Source of the DNA: Epiperipatus broadwayi
Lineage: Eukaryota > Onychophora > Udeonychophora > Euonychophora > Peripatidae
NCBI GenBank assembly: GCA_028023455.1
Contig: JAQFVV010000283.1
Location: 248,001 to 312,000, forward strand
Direction of reading: 5' to 3'
Length of the DNA stretch: 64,000 nucleotides
The translations under genes and the position numbers were made by a program. Under the pieces are notes generated by a model that was not told where the DNA came from, ran no database searches, and was given only the letters and a program-made list of their open reading frames with translations. Below, piece by piece: positions 33,994-47,575 of this stretch. How positions within the stretch are numbered: the stretch's first letter is position 1; every line of letters begins with the position of its first letter.

Positions 33994-34263
33994 TTTATTG
34001 GTTCCATACAGTCTGTTATGTTACTCTAACATCTTTGACTTCAAAATCCTCTCCTCAATCAGGCAATATTATTTTTGACATATTTGTTATAGAGCTTTTG
34101 TTTAGAAGATGTAGTGTTTTCTTTTGGTATATTTATCCCAGGGTTTTTCTTGAAATTATGCAGTGTTACTTTCCTAGCAATATATTGGCAAACAATAGAA
34201 CATATGTCATCTAATAGAGTGAGGCCTTCACCACATTTTTCTAAAATCATATGGAGGTAACAA
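33994..34263 (-). CDS. Possible 3' terminal exon of a host gene
   Basis: On the minus strand, an AG acceptor-like tgcatag ends at 34264. The open frame then runs through CYLHMILEKCGEG and TLLDDICSIVCQYIARKV to a stop at 34059, with an AATAAA signal about 60 nt downstream (33994-33999). The peptide has ordinary, non-repetitive composition, unlike most open frames here. It could be the end of the gene whose first exon lies at 37979-38215. However, the phases do not join directly (first exon ends in phase 0; this one needs a preceding 2-nt partial codon), so another exon would be required. Not recognised as any family. Weak evidence. Confidence 0.2.
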
Positions 34264-34671
34264 CTATGCAGTCACTTAGAATGTTTTAGCATATGTTAGA
34301 AGGAAGAAATAATATGAAGAACTTGCATGGTCAAATTAACTGTGACACACACACACACAAAATAATTTTATATAGATACACTATGCTCCAATATTAAAAA
34401 ACTTATATATTCTTCTAGAGGTGAGTGCTGAATTTTTGTTAAAAGTCTCCCCTTTTTCACAAATTCATTGCATAAGTTGATGATTGATCAATATCCTCTC
34501 TAAAACAAATTATTTATGATCTCATATGTTCTCTATAGTGCCTTTGTATTTAATTGATATTGTAGCACAAATTAAACTTATTATATTTTAATAACATGAT
34601 GAGATTTTCTAACCATTGTCCATATAGTTTTACAAAATACATTCGTTTGAATTAAATCATAACATATATAT

Positions 34672-35180
34672 AACCAAAATTATCCCAAATTCATAACTCA
34701 AACTGACTAGCCGAGAAAATAAACTCTAAAACAAAACCAATGGTTTCATTACTACAAGCAGACTTCTCAACTATAAAGAACTACAATTAACAACATATTT
34801 AAACTAAACATTTCCCACAATTTCACTTACCCTCCATACACCCTTAATATTAAAAGAACTCTTAAATAAGTTAATTGCTTCAGAAGGATAAAAAAAAACT
34901 TAAATAAATTAATTTCATCAGAATCATAATTTTTTTAAAAAATAAATAAATAAAATTGATTCTGAAGCAATTAACTTATTTAAGAGTTCTTTTAATATTA
35001 AGGGTGTATGGGAGATAAGTGGAATTGTGGGTAATGTTTAGTTTAAATATGCTGTTAGTTTGTAGTTCTTCACACTTGAGAAGTCTGCTTGTGGCAGTGA
35101 AACCATTGATAGTGTTTTAGAGTTTATTTTCTTGGCTAGTCTGGTTGAGTTGTGAATTTGGGATAATTTTGATTATTTAC
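34672..35180. repeat. Giant hairpin A, ~220-bp arms
   Basis: The left arm (34672-34895) and right arm (34950-35175) are reverse complements, with landmarks ttaatattaaaagaactctt and aagagttcttttaatattaa, and cataactcaaactgactagc with gctagtctggttgagttgtg. The loop of about 50 bp is A-rich. Confidence 0.85.
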
Positions 35181-35220
35181 TGACTATTTAAGCTTTATGC
35201 TTTTAATATATATATATTTG

Positions 35221-36010
35221 AAAACCAGGCACTCTTCACAAACCTGGGAGCTTAATTGTAAGTATAGAGGATTTGAATTCAGATTTTCAAGCACCCTTCA
35301 ACTATCCACACTATCTCATACAACTGATACACATGACCACACACATGTAGAAAAGATAAATAATCACCAATAAATGTATTTCATGCTAAACCAGCACTCA
35401 TCAGTTGGTCCAGATTATCATCTCCCACACATATATATATAACCAGTGCTCAGTTTATATTAAGATAGCAAATCTTCATACTTTAAAGGATAGGCTTCAA
35501 TCCACTCCAACCTCCAACTTTTCAGCCATCCATATCATTGAAAATCTGATGATGAAAATTCAAATCCCATGCTGATGCTAATATTATTGTATCCTGTTCA
35601 TCCCTCTTATATGTATTTAAATGGATACTATCCTATACATGAGGGGCCAGAGTGACTTCAGGTCAACATAGGCATGGCAATAATATTAGCATCAGCATGG
35701 GATTTGAATTTTCATCATCAGATTTTCAATGATATGGATGGCTGAAAAGTTGGAGGTTGGAGTGGATTGAAGCCTGTCCATTAAAGTATGAAGATTTGCT
35801 ATCTTAATATAAACTGAGCACTGGTTATATATATATATATGTGTGGGAGATGATAATCTGGGCCAACTGATGAGTGCTGGTTTAGCATGAAATATGTATA
35901 TTGGTGATTATTTATTTTTTCTACATGTGTGTGGTCATGGGTATCAGTTGTATGAGATAGTGTGGATAGTTGAAGGGTGCTTGAAAATCTGAGTTCAAAT
36001 TTTCTATACT
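35221..36010. repeat. Giant hairpin B, ~330-bp arms
   Basis: The left arm (about 35262-35590) is the reverse complement of the right arm (about 35680-36005) with few mismatches. The arms carry a TA microsatellite hinge, the accagcactcatcagttggtc segment (shortened here), and gatgctaatattatt near the loop. The spacer is about 90 bp. Single-arm or degraded relatives are at 5.95, 7.8, 23.2, 25.65, 29.1, 44.7 and 62.1 kb. Confidence 0.9.
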
Positions 36011-37105
<1,095 letters not shown>

Positions 37106-37978
37106 TAAGAAACTTCAAGGTACAAACAAAAGTTGAAGCATTTTTAAATATCTAATAAAAACAGATTAATATAATTAATTTATATACGATTAATAGCAGA
37201 AAATACTTTATACTAGTTAAGCTCAGTGGGAAGTGAACAAAACGCGAGCTAAAAATTACTGGATCACAGCTCAACTCCTCACATCTGGTGCTTTTATGTC
37301 ACATGAGTCTCAGAGATATTAAGCATTCGATCTTCTTTACTGTATATCTCATATTTGTGGAGAGTTTCTTTTTTGTATTTTTAAATTGTAAACAAAACAA
37401 ATGAGATAATAAACCAAAAGATATCGCTTTAAATTTACTGTTCAATTATTGGCACGGTTTTAGCCTTTATTTCCTCTGCGTTTTTTTTTTTTTTTTAATC
37501 CACGCAAATTATTAATTTATGACAGTTTCCTAGAAAATATTAACTAATATTTTGCGTAAACGTGAATGTGTACGTTTTAATCCGCGTTGAGTTTTCTCTC
37601 ATCCATTACAGCTTAATTTCGCTATACTTTGTTTTAAAATGTTATATATCTTTAAAAATTCTTACTCCTGATTATTTATACATACCTTTATTAGTTTTAC
37701 ACTGGAAATAATCTTTACTTGTTTTACTTTTTTATAAAATTCGAAACAAATTTCAATTATAAGCACGTGTGTGTGTGTGTATGGATGTGCTTTTTACTTT
37801 CTATAATTTGAACATATAGTAGCGTATATTTTTTTAAATTAATAGGCACAAAAATAATAACATACTATTCATATATTCACACAAATTCATATATTTATAG
37901 GTATGTGTAAATCTTTTGTTTTAATTTTGCGTAATTAGCTTATTCACTTATTATTAATACAATATTTGTGTTACCTAC
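37106..37978. other. AT-rich DNA, probably intron 1 of the minus-strand gene
   Basis: Contains a poly-T run near 37483 and a TG tract near 37768. No exon recognised. Confidence 0.35.
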
Positions 37979-38215
37979 CTTTTCTAGAGTCATATCCATT
38001 TCTTCTACTTCATTTGAGAAGGTTTTTTCCACTTTTGCTTTGTCCTCATTTTTTTTATTTTCTTGTCTTTCTTTAGTTTTTTTATTATCATCTTTGGTAT
38101 CTTTCGAGTCAAATGTATTTTGAGCTTCCAAACTTTTTAATCTCTGCGGAGAAAGGGGCTCTTTTTTATCGTTGTCATTTTCAGTTTTTGGAACATATAT
38201 AATAAATTGAGCCAT
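37979..38215 (-). CDS. First coding exon of an unidentified host gene
   Basis: The start ATG at 38215 is in a strong Kozak context (GCCATGG). Exactly 79 codons follow, ending GAAAAG|GTAGGTAA, a near-consensus splice donor with its GT at 37978-37977, so the exon ends in phase 0. The peptide starts MAQFIIYVPK, then has an SPQRL motif and a long Lys/Glu/Asp-rich, probably disordered or coiled-coil stretch (residues about 35-75). I do not recognise the protein. The next exons should lie at lower coordinates. This is the best host-gene evidence in the window, and no transposon similarity is seen. Confidence 0.5.
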
Positions 38216-39559
38216 GGCGTATATTTCCTAAATTACAGAGGGTTTATAATCTTAAAATGACTGTTATGTTTTTTAGCGCTCTTCTAAATAAATATCAAAG
38301 AAATGACACCTATATTTTCTTACATAATATCAAGCGACTTCCAGTTCATTCTAGCTCGAATGCAAACATAGAGGTTGACGGAATCCGGTTTATTGTTGGC
38401 CCTTGGCAAAATATTTCTTCCCCTCCCCCCAAAAAAAATCGTATTCAGAAAAAAAAAAACATATTCGTATAATTATAACTTTAAAAAAAAAAAATATTTA
38501 ATATAAAAAAGAAACTTTTTAGTCTTTCTAAAACGCTTTTAATTTTTTGGAAAAAAAAAAAACACATCTTGTTTATTTATATATATATTAAGAACAATAT
38601 TTGATTATAGATAAATCTCACTATAGAACTCATCAAAGTATAATATAACTTTATTTCTATATATATATATATATAACATGCATATGTAACAATAATAAGT
38701 TCTCCTTTCCACATTATATCATATATGGATGAGCCGAGGGTTGAATGATTTATCAGAATTGTAGCCGGAGAAAAAGATATTTACAATTCTAAAATATATA
38801 ATTATTAGCCAAAGGAGTTAGAAATACCTAACTTTTAGGCAGATTGATTTACAATCAAAACTTTACGTTGTTTTACATTTCAGGTTTATTTGAATGGAAA
38901 ATGGAATTAATAGTGGGTACTAGATCCGTAACTTTCACTTCCAGATTGGAATCTCAATGATAAAGGCAAAAGTCAGAAACCGTGTTTGAAGTTGGTATTT
39001 AAATGTAGTAACATCTAGTAATCAGTGACTACCAAGATTAATGAATATGACGCTAGAATAGAGCTGCTACTGTTTTCCCATTTAATTTTGACGGGGAGGG
39101 GGAGAAAATTACTCTTCCACCCACATCTATTAACAATGTTGGAAATAGAGTGCAATTTTTATTTAATAGCCAGAGTTTTAAATCGGCTTCTTACTTACAC
39201 AAGGTCTCTACTTGAAGACAAATTTCAGACATTTATAAAATTTAAGAAGCAATCAAATTGATTATCATTAGGGTGATCAGAACATGTTGACCAATCATTT
39301 TTACTGTCCAGTATCAGACATCCTGGTAATATAGACTATGCCAGGACTTTACCTGAGGGTCAAAGGTTTTCTACATGCATATGGTACAACCCACGACACA
39401 TGGGACCAATGACTTTATATCATAACAAAACAATGCACTTAAGAAAGGTAACGGAATAATAAATAAATACCCCCCCCCCTAATTATTAAAATATATATTA
39501 TATTTCAAGCTGTTGCTTACAGATTGTAACAGGCTTTTATTGTCCCTAATAAAGTTACT
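38216..39559. other. Presumed 5' flank of the minus-strand gene
   Basis: A GC-richer patch at 38330-38420 could hold the 5' UTR or promoter, but no clear TATA box was seen. Further out are TA tracts (38583, 38660) and a C-run (39471-39479). Frame 39025-39261 is unsupported. Confidence 0.35.
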
Positions 39560-41935
39560 AAATTTGACGCAGCTCATTTTTCATATTATAGTTGCATAAA
39601 GTTATGCAATTTAGAGTTTACAAATCCATTCTATTTCTTTCATTCGTCCATTAACTACTTATTAAGGAAAAGATTCTTTCCATATCTACATTATGAGCAG
39701 GTAATGTAAAATAATATTGGCATATTGTTTCAATTTCCTATTCTTGTTCAGTAAATTTTTACAGATGTAAAGAATTTCGACCAACGTTTGCTGCATGAAT
39801 TTTCAAGCCAAACAGTTTTATTGCTTTCGAGTTTGCTCCAGTCAAATTTTTTTTAATACTTCGAACTAATCTATTAATAGATTATCATCGATGGGTATAT
39901 CAACCTTATTTAAACCAAAACCAGTGTCAAGTAATCCATCCAGTTCAGAGTACATCATTCCATGTTGGTATTTCTTTTAAATCCATTCAGCTAAAATATA
40001 TAAATTTGCTAAAATTTGAAGTAGTTTTCCCCAAATATGCTAAACAAGTTTTATATATCTCTTGTGCATCTTCTTTGAAGTTTTCATGTTTAATTAAGTT
40101 TATAGGTTCGGTTCCAAACCAACAGACACAAAAATAACAACTACTCAACAATTAATATGTACAATTTATTAGTATTAGAAAATATACACGCTTGTTAGTT
40201 AAACAATAATATACATATATGGTTTTTACAAATAAATGGTGAGGTGGTCATGCCAAGTACAGAACTCACTTCCAGCTAAATGATTAGCCTGCCTTGTGAG
40301 CTCTGGTAAGACTCTTCCAGCTATGTATTTAGCTTGCCTCGAGTTGATTGCAGATGTAGCAGTTTCCAGTCCATAGATGGACTTGCCTCACTGCATGGAC
40401 ATCGTGGTAATAAGTAGAGAGACTACCTTGCTGATGGTAGAGGGTTTATTCAAGAGCATGTTCAGGTATTCAAGTTGACAGAAGTAATTGCTCTCTCTCT
40501 CTCTGCCTTGCCTCCAAAAGGCTGATTATTTAATGACAGATTCCCTACCTCACTGGAAACATGTAGATTTGGTGTGTGAACCCCAGTGAAGGATTTAATC
40601 CTTTTGGGTAGCAACTGGATGCTAGACAATCAGGTAAGAAATCTGAAATAGTAGACTTCTAAAGGCAAGGTCAGATAGGACACTGACAGATCAATTTTTA
40701 AAAACATTTGTTCAACAGAATATGGAATAAATTTATTTTCAATTTGTGTTTTCATCATCTGAATTGTTTCATATATTATTTTTATTACTTCTATTATGGT
40801 TATATTATTCTTTTCAATTTTAAGAATTTTTTTATTAAAATAGACAGAAAATTGTGCACCAATAAAATATAACACTCATTTATCAGATTTTGAAAAAATC
40901 ATAGTAAAATTGTTGGTGGCTTCTCTTCAGATAAAAAATAAGATTTCAGTCTATCATACAATTCAATGATTTTTTGAATTGATTTATACAAACTTAACCA
41001 TCTAATTTTAAAGTGTGAAACTAGAGTTGAATATTCTATATGTACGAAATCGCAAAATTCTTTTAACCTTTCTGTTCAGACTGAATGTATGGAAAAATAG
41101 ACAAACATTTTACTGTAATGCCTTCAATATCACATGGTAGTCATTCAGTACAAGATTGTGAAGTGTTATGTAAAATGTGAGCAATCTATTACACATCCAT
41201 TCAATTTTTATTAATATTTTCACACTTCAAAAATACATTATTTTTTCATTTTCTATTCCATCCACTGAAATATGCGTTAGTGTTATCAGCTCCATATGCA
41301 ATACATTTTCTGGAATCAATATGAAATTCTTTGAACCTATTTGCTATTAAATTACAAATACAAATAGCATCTGATGTTTCATTTGGTAAATTATAAATTT
41401 TAAACTTTACTTGAATTCCATTTTTTTGGAATAATAACATGCAATCAAGAGGAACAGTTTTGTTGTATTATGATTACTTCATTGTCGATATACTGAAGAA
41501 CTTAGTACTGTTTAAACCACTTTTAAGTTGTTGTTAGCAATGCAATTCTAATACTTGCACAATTAACATGGTAGTTTTAATTCATTGACATGAAAATGTT
41601 TGCACAATCTTCCAGTCTGGAGAAATCTTATTAAATAAATTATTAGCACAGTCCCCTGAATGAAATGATTCATGATGCCAAACAATATAATATGCTGTTG
41701 TTAACTTACTTGCTGCAATGCTGCCTCCTGCAATGTCTGTTTTCTATAGGAGACAGTCTAATTTTTTTGAGATTGATGCCCCTGCCACTGTGTGAAACAT
41801 TAATGTAGTAAACATTACACAATTCACATTTCACTTTATAGTCATCACATCCTGTTTTTATAAAACTCTCTTCCTGTGTATATTCATCATTGTAAGTACA
41901 CATCCTCCTTGACAAATTGTCTATTGTGTAGAGTT
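39560..41935 (-). pseudogene. BED-finger hAT transposase pseudogene
   Basis: Minus-strand translation in shifting frames follows a widespread metazoan hAT family. A BED zinc finger is at 41706-41915 (DDYKVKCELCNVYY, then VSHSGRG). LPNETSDAICICNLI and AYGADNTNAYF are at 41246-41440 (catalytic core region). Then come AHILHNTSQSC and LPCDIEGITVKC (41.1-41.2 kb), a helical insertion domain near 40.63-40.88 kb, and the dimerisation region with LPAHNVDMERIFS near 39.69 kb. Stops and frameshifts are frequent, and a non-coding block of about 510 bp interrupts the gene (40110-40625). hAT transposases cut and paste DNA with 8-bp TSDs; TIRs were not found. Inactive. Confidence 0.75.
40110..40625. repeat. 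Insertion of ~510 bp inside the hAT pseudogene
   Basis: Non-coding sequence of somewhat higher GC with a short (CT)n (40493-40504) separates two hAT segments. Ends are approximate and no TIR or TSD was identified. Its family is unknown. Confidence 0.4.
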
Positions 41936-42079
41936 ATTAATATTCCTATTAATTTTATCACTGCAGAAAATTAATGTCAACAAAGAACTAGAAAAATATA
42001 CTGTCATTCAAAGCAGATGCAAGTGAAGTTCAATTATTAGCCGTCAAAAGTCCAACTGCACCTGCTCCAAGGCCAGGTT
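41936..42079. other. Spacer
   Basis: Nothing recognised. Confidence 0.3.
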
Positions 42080-43775
42080 GGATAAAAGAGTGTGTCTACC
42101 TTGAGAACCTGGCCATACAATGTATTACCAACCATATTACCCCATCACACTTCATTACTTCATCCATCTATCTTTCAAGTGGTCTTTTTTTTTTATGTTT
42201 TCCAATCTCCTGGAATCCAGTTTAAGATTTCAATTGTCCATCTATTATCATCATTTTTAGCAATATGTCCAACCCAACTTCACTTCAGTCTCTTAATTCT
42301 TTCAATGATGTCAGTAACACCTGTTTGTACTCTCACCCATGTATTTTGTTTTTGATTCCTTCTTGTTATTCCTAACATACATCTCTCCATACTTAGATGA
42401 GTGGTCTGAAGTCTTTGTATTGCTCTTTTGTTAAATGTTCAAGTCTTAGATCCATAAATAAGACTGGTAAAACACATTTGTAATACCTTTTCTTTTCAAG
42501 CGCACAGGAATATTTCCTTTTAATACTAAGTTATTTCTACCAAAAGCACTCCAACCAAGTTTAATTCTATGATTAATTTCATCCATTATGTTTCCATCTG
42601 TAGTAATAATTTGACCAAGGTATTAACTTCTTTTAACTCACCATTATCAATCTTTATTTCCATCTCTTGAGAAAATGCATTGAAGATTACTTTAGTCTTT
42701 TTTAACATTTACTTTAAATCATACTTTTTTATTTTCATCTGATAACTCTTGCAGCATTTCCTGAAATTCCAAAACACTATTTGCAAAAACAACTACATCA
42801 TCTGCAAAATTTAGATGACTTAAATAATCTCCATCTACTATTTCTCCCTTAGCTTCCCACTTTAATCTACAAAACACTTCCTGCAAAACTGCTGTAAAAA
42901 GTTGTGGAGCTATGGAATCGTTCTGTCATACATCTTTCTCAATGTTAATCATTCTAGTATCATAATGTAATGTAATTGTTATATTTTCCATCAATATTCT
43001 TCAGAATATGATGATGTCCTGGATCTATATATTGATGAACTCATGATTCAATCATTGAAGAAGAATCAATTGCCTTTTCATAATCTACATATCCAAAGCA
43101 CAATGGGAACTCATATTTATTGCTCCTTTTTATAACTTCTGTCAATACTTGTTTGTAATCCACTGTATTAAAACCACTTTTAAATCCAAAGTTTGCTATA
43201 GATGAATTGTAATTATTTTTGGTAAAAAGTTTGTATAGAACTGATAAAAGATTAAATTTCTAATGTCTTCTTTATCACCTTTTTTAAATATTAATATTAA
43301 TGCTGCATTCTTTTAATCATCTGGTACATCTTTATCATTTAAACATTTGGTATATAACTTTGCCAATTTTTTTAAAATATTTCTTCACTTACTTCTTTTA
43401 AGATATCGATTATAATTCCATCATTACTTGGAGCTTTTTCCTTCTTCATAAATTTAATTGCATGTCTCACTTCTTCATTTAAAATCCTGGGCAATCCAGA
43501 AGATATAATAGTTGTTGAAGATACTTGTCCTTTATTACCATATAATTCTTGTTAAAACTCTTCTACCCATTTCATGACGTCACCTCTATTTTCAGTAATA
43601 GTTCTATCTTTTTTTTTTTTATTGCAGATATAAGTTTTCTACAATGCCAAAATGTTTTAGTACCTGAGACTTATTTTATTCTATAGCTTTCCTTACTAAT
43701 TCACAATTCTACTTTCTTATATTGTTATCAACTCTTTTTCGCACCATTTTAAAAATTAGAAATATTCAATCTTTC
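42080..43775 (-). mobile_element. RTE LINE 3' fragment
   Basis: Collinear with about 49.31-51.03 kb of the full-length element. Minus-strand translation shows the C-terminal GHIAKND region, the FADD-like catalytic box (with the tcatctgcaaaattt signature near 42800), motif A remnants and the start of RT, all with several stops. The 5' break is near 43775, almost the same LINE position as in the 46.2-47.6 kb copy. Confidence 0.85.
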
Positions 43776-44726
43776 TTAACCTAAACTATGTATAGGCAAA
43801 TTTTAAGCATTTGGAAATGAGAGGTGAAGGTATTAAATAATCCCTTTTAATTCTTTTACTATGTTTTAAGGAATGATGCTTGTACAAAGCGCTATACAAA
43901 TAAATAACTCGCTAAATTTGCTTCTTTATAAATAAATAAATCGAATGGATTTATTGCTCGAAAGCTCATAAGAAATTCAAACACCGGAAGTGCCAGAACT
44001 GGTATTAATCCGCAGACCTATCACTACTGAAACTAACCCTTTACCATTGCATAAATAACACCAGACTTCTTTATAGATTACAAAATGTTATTACGGTTCC
44101 ACTTAATCTAAATAATTTTAATCTTTTCTTCATTTTCTTTTTCTTTGCTACACAAAGCAATTAAAAACTAAAATATCTTCCACAATTAACTTTAATTTTT
44201 GTTCTGAAGTATCCTTTAATACTCTAATTTTATATAATCATCTAGTTTTTAAAAAAATAATAAATAAATACCAAAAACAATTATTTTTAAAATATTTTCA
44301 CTGCCTGCGGAGAAATTGTCAGTCATGATATTATGAACAAGTTTTCTTAATCATCAATGATCCAGGAAGTATTGTTTGTTTGAAATAGATGTCAAAAACT
44401 CACCCTCTTACTCCTCATCTTTTCATTTCATTTTACATTCTCAGCTGCCCCTTTTGAAAAATAATTATTTCTCTCTCAGACTTTTTTAAATACTACCTTT
44501 CTAAATTTGAAAACTTACACATTACACGTATTGATAAATCCAAAGCGTTGAACATAGATTTAAGTTTGTATAGTTTATTTTATAAACGATATAAAAAAAA
44601 AAAAATCCACGGAATGAAATATGTTGATAATTGACTGATAGTCAGATGATTTTGTATTGACTAACTATTGATTTCATTAAGACTTATACAAGTGTTTAAT
44701 TCTTGGATGACCTTTACAATCTTTGG
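43776..44726. other. AT-rich DNA without recognised features
   Basis: Nothing recognised. Confidence 0.35.
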
Positions 44727-44905
44727 ATAAGAACTCAAACTTTCACACGATCTACACCTCTCAGTGCCATCTTACATTGGTGACCCACCTGATCACACAC
44801 ATGTTTAAAAGATAAATAATGTGTGTGATCTGGTGGGTCAGCAATATAAGATGGCACTGAGAGGTGTAGGTTGTGTGAATGTCTGAGTTCGAATCCCGCA
44901 TATAT
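44727..44905. repeat. Small foldback element, ~75-bp arms
   Basis: Left tctacacctctcagtgccat pairs with right atggcactgagaggtgtagg. The arms also include gatcacacacat and atgtgtgtgatc, with a loop of about 16 bp. It shares the aagataaataat loop-edge sequence with the larger foldbacks. Confidence 0.85.
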
Positions 44906-45169
44906 TACCTATATAAAAGCAGGTGTTAAGCTGTACAATGTATTAATCTTTGGATAAATAAGTTAATATTAGTAATAAAATACAATTGATAAATATTGAA
45001 TCATAAGGAATATATTTAAGAAGTTTTGATTATCTAAAGAAACTGATAATTCTTTTATCTGATGTCTTTTTATTTGTTTGGAGGAGAATAACATTAAGAT
45101 GTGAAATTATTTCTATATATTTAGTCAATTTTTTTTCAGTATTCTTTTTGTTTTTATCAGAGTCTCTCA

Positions 45170-46090
45170 ATCACATTGTCACCATATCACAAACACCTAC
45201 CAATGCAGGACCTCAGACTTCTCTCTCTTTTTCATCTTGTTTCTACCATATCACAACCACCTATTAGTGCAGAAATTCAGTCTTCTCTTTTTTTCTCATC
45301 TTATTTCTACCATATAATCATCCACAAGTGTAAAAACTCATATCACTCTCTCACGCTATGAATGCATTCTGTATAACAATCTCTGCTCATAAAATGAGAC
45401 GGAGATAGAAAACACTTGAATGTTTTACGCCCATGTTGAAGCTCAATATTCTTCCATTACATCACTCCACACAAGTTAGAGACTAGTTTCTGTCCACTTT
45501 TAGCACCTTATGGAAGGATGAATAATCATTGCACTGCAGAGATATTACTAATGTTTTGGATGTTTATCGGTGCAGTTCTTATCTCAGCTGCACCATATCA
45601 CAAACATCCATCAGCTTTAATGAGCAAACTTTGCTCATCATAAGAACCATTCCTCTGCAAAGAAATGTTCTCACTCAAGTTCACCATATCACAACTGTCC
45701 ATCAACATAAAATCTCAGATCACACTCTCTTAAGTGCATACCTTTTGTGAACAACTTTTACTTAACAGGTGAGGTAGAGATATCAAACACCTGAACCTCT
45801 ATGCTCACCGTGACAGCTAAATGTTTTTTCATTAAACCCTTTTCATGCAAGGCAGGGTGTAAATTCAATTCCCTTTTAATATTTTATGATAATAATCACT
45901 GCATTGTAAAGGTATTTTTAAGAGTTTTTTTTCAATGTATCTATCACTCACCTATAGCATAATGTAACCATCCACCAATTTAAAAATCAAACCACTCTCT
46001 TTCACAGTACATGCATTTCATAAACAATCTTTATCTGTCAAGTCATTTACAAGTATAAAACACTTAAATTCCGTGCCTGTATTAGCAGAT
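45170..46090. repeat. Degenerate tandem/dispersed repeats
   Basis: Units starting accatatcacaa(a/c)cacct recur at 45182 and 45246 with a 64-bp period, then more loosely at 45310, 45590, 45700 and 45973. Each is followed by a cactctct stretch. Probably an old satellite-like repeat; no coding. Confidence 0.5.
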
Positions 46091-46167
46091 TAATATAACT
46101 TAAGTGAATGTGTTTAAAAGAAATACATCATTCATCTCATTACTGAAAATATGGCAACTTCTAAAAT

Positions 46168-47575
46168 ATCATCATCACTTTCACCCATTATCACTCCACT
46201 GAAGGATGAAAATTTCTCCAAGATTAATCTAGTTTTTCTGATCTCTAGCTTCCTTTTCACCATACTTGCAAAATTTCTTAATTTCTTCTATAAATCTTAT
46301 ACATGGGCTCTTTTTAGGTCTTTTACAATCTGTTGGAATCCAGTTTAAAATTTCAATTGTCCGTCTATTTTCATCCATTATGTTTCCATCTGTTTTAACA
46401 ATATGAGCAAAGTATATTTATAGTTAACTTTTTCTAATTCATCATTACCAATCTTAATATTCTTTTGGATAAATCCATTGAACATTACCTTAATCTTTTT
46501 TAGCACTGATCTTTAGACTTATTATCTAACTATTATCTGATAAGATTTGAATAATTATTTGGAAAAATAATCAAATCCTCTAAAAAATCTAGATATCATT
46601 ACTTTCCACTTACTTTTACTTCCTTAGCCCCCATTTTAATCCACAAAGTATTTCTTGTAAAACTGTTGCAAAAAGTTTTGGAGATATGGAATCATCCTGT
46701 CATACACCCTTTTTATTGTTAACCTTCTTAGTTTTACTATGTAATCTAATCATATGTGTTACATTTCGATAATAGTTCTTCAAAATATGGCATTATTTTG
46801 GGCCTATTTCTTGAAGGTCCAATATTTTAATCACTATAAAAATAATTGTAGAGTCAAAAGCTTTTTCACAATCTACAAATCCAAAGTCAATGGTAACTTC
46901 TAATTATGATCCTTTCTATGACTTTTCTCAATATTTGGAGGTGATTCATTTTGCTAAAACCAATTTTCAATCCAGGTTGTTCTTTTGGTTGGTTAAAAAT
47001 TCAAAGTTCATTGTAGATGAATTGTGATTACAGATAAGACCTGATAATTTCTAATACTTTCTTATCATGTTCTTAAATATCAATATTGCTACTACATTAC
47101 TTCCATAATCTGTTATATTTTTATCAATTAGACATTTGGTATATAAGTTTGCCAAAGTTTTCTATTTCTTTACCTGCTTCTTTTAAAATATTGATAATAA
47201 TTTCATCATTACCTGTAACTTTTCTTTTCTTTTGTAGATTTAATTGCATATATCAATTCTTCATTTAAAATGCTAAGATATTCATAAGATGTTATAACTA
47301 TATGGGGTATCTTGATTTCTTGTTTTTTTATTACAATATAATTCTTTATAGAACTCTTTCACACATTTAATGATACCATCTCTCTTCTTAGTAATAGTTC
47401 TATCTTTTTTTCTTTATAGGAGAAATAAATTTTCTCCCAATACTTAAATATTGTTTTACATTCTTGAGGCTTTACTCTCTTCTACAGCTTTCTTTGCTCA
47501 TAAAGAACTACATTTTAATCATTATTAATTTTTTGTACCATTTTACAAAACTCTAGATATTCAATTCTTTCTTAG
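46168..47575 (-). mobile_element. RTE LINE 3' fragment with internal deletion
   Basis: Begins at an (ATC)n tail (46168-46176) and is collinear with the full-length element up to about 51.03 kb. A deletion of about 350 bp lies at about 46373. Multiple stops; inactive. Confidence 0.85.
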
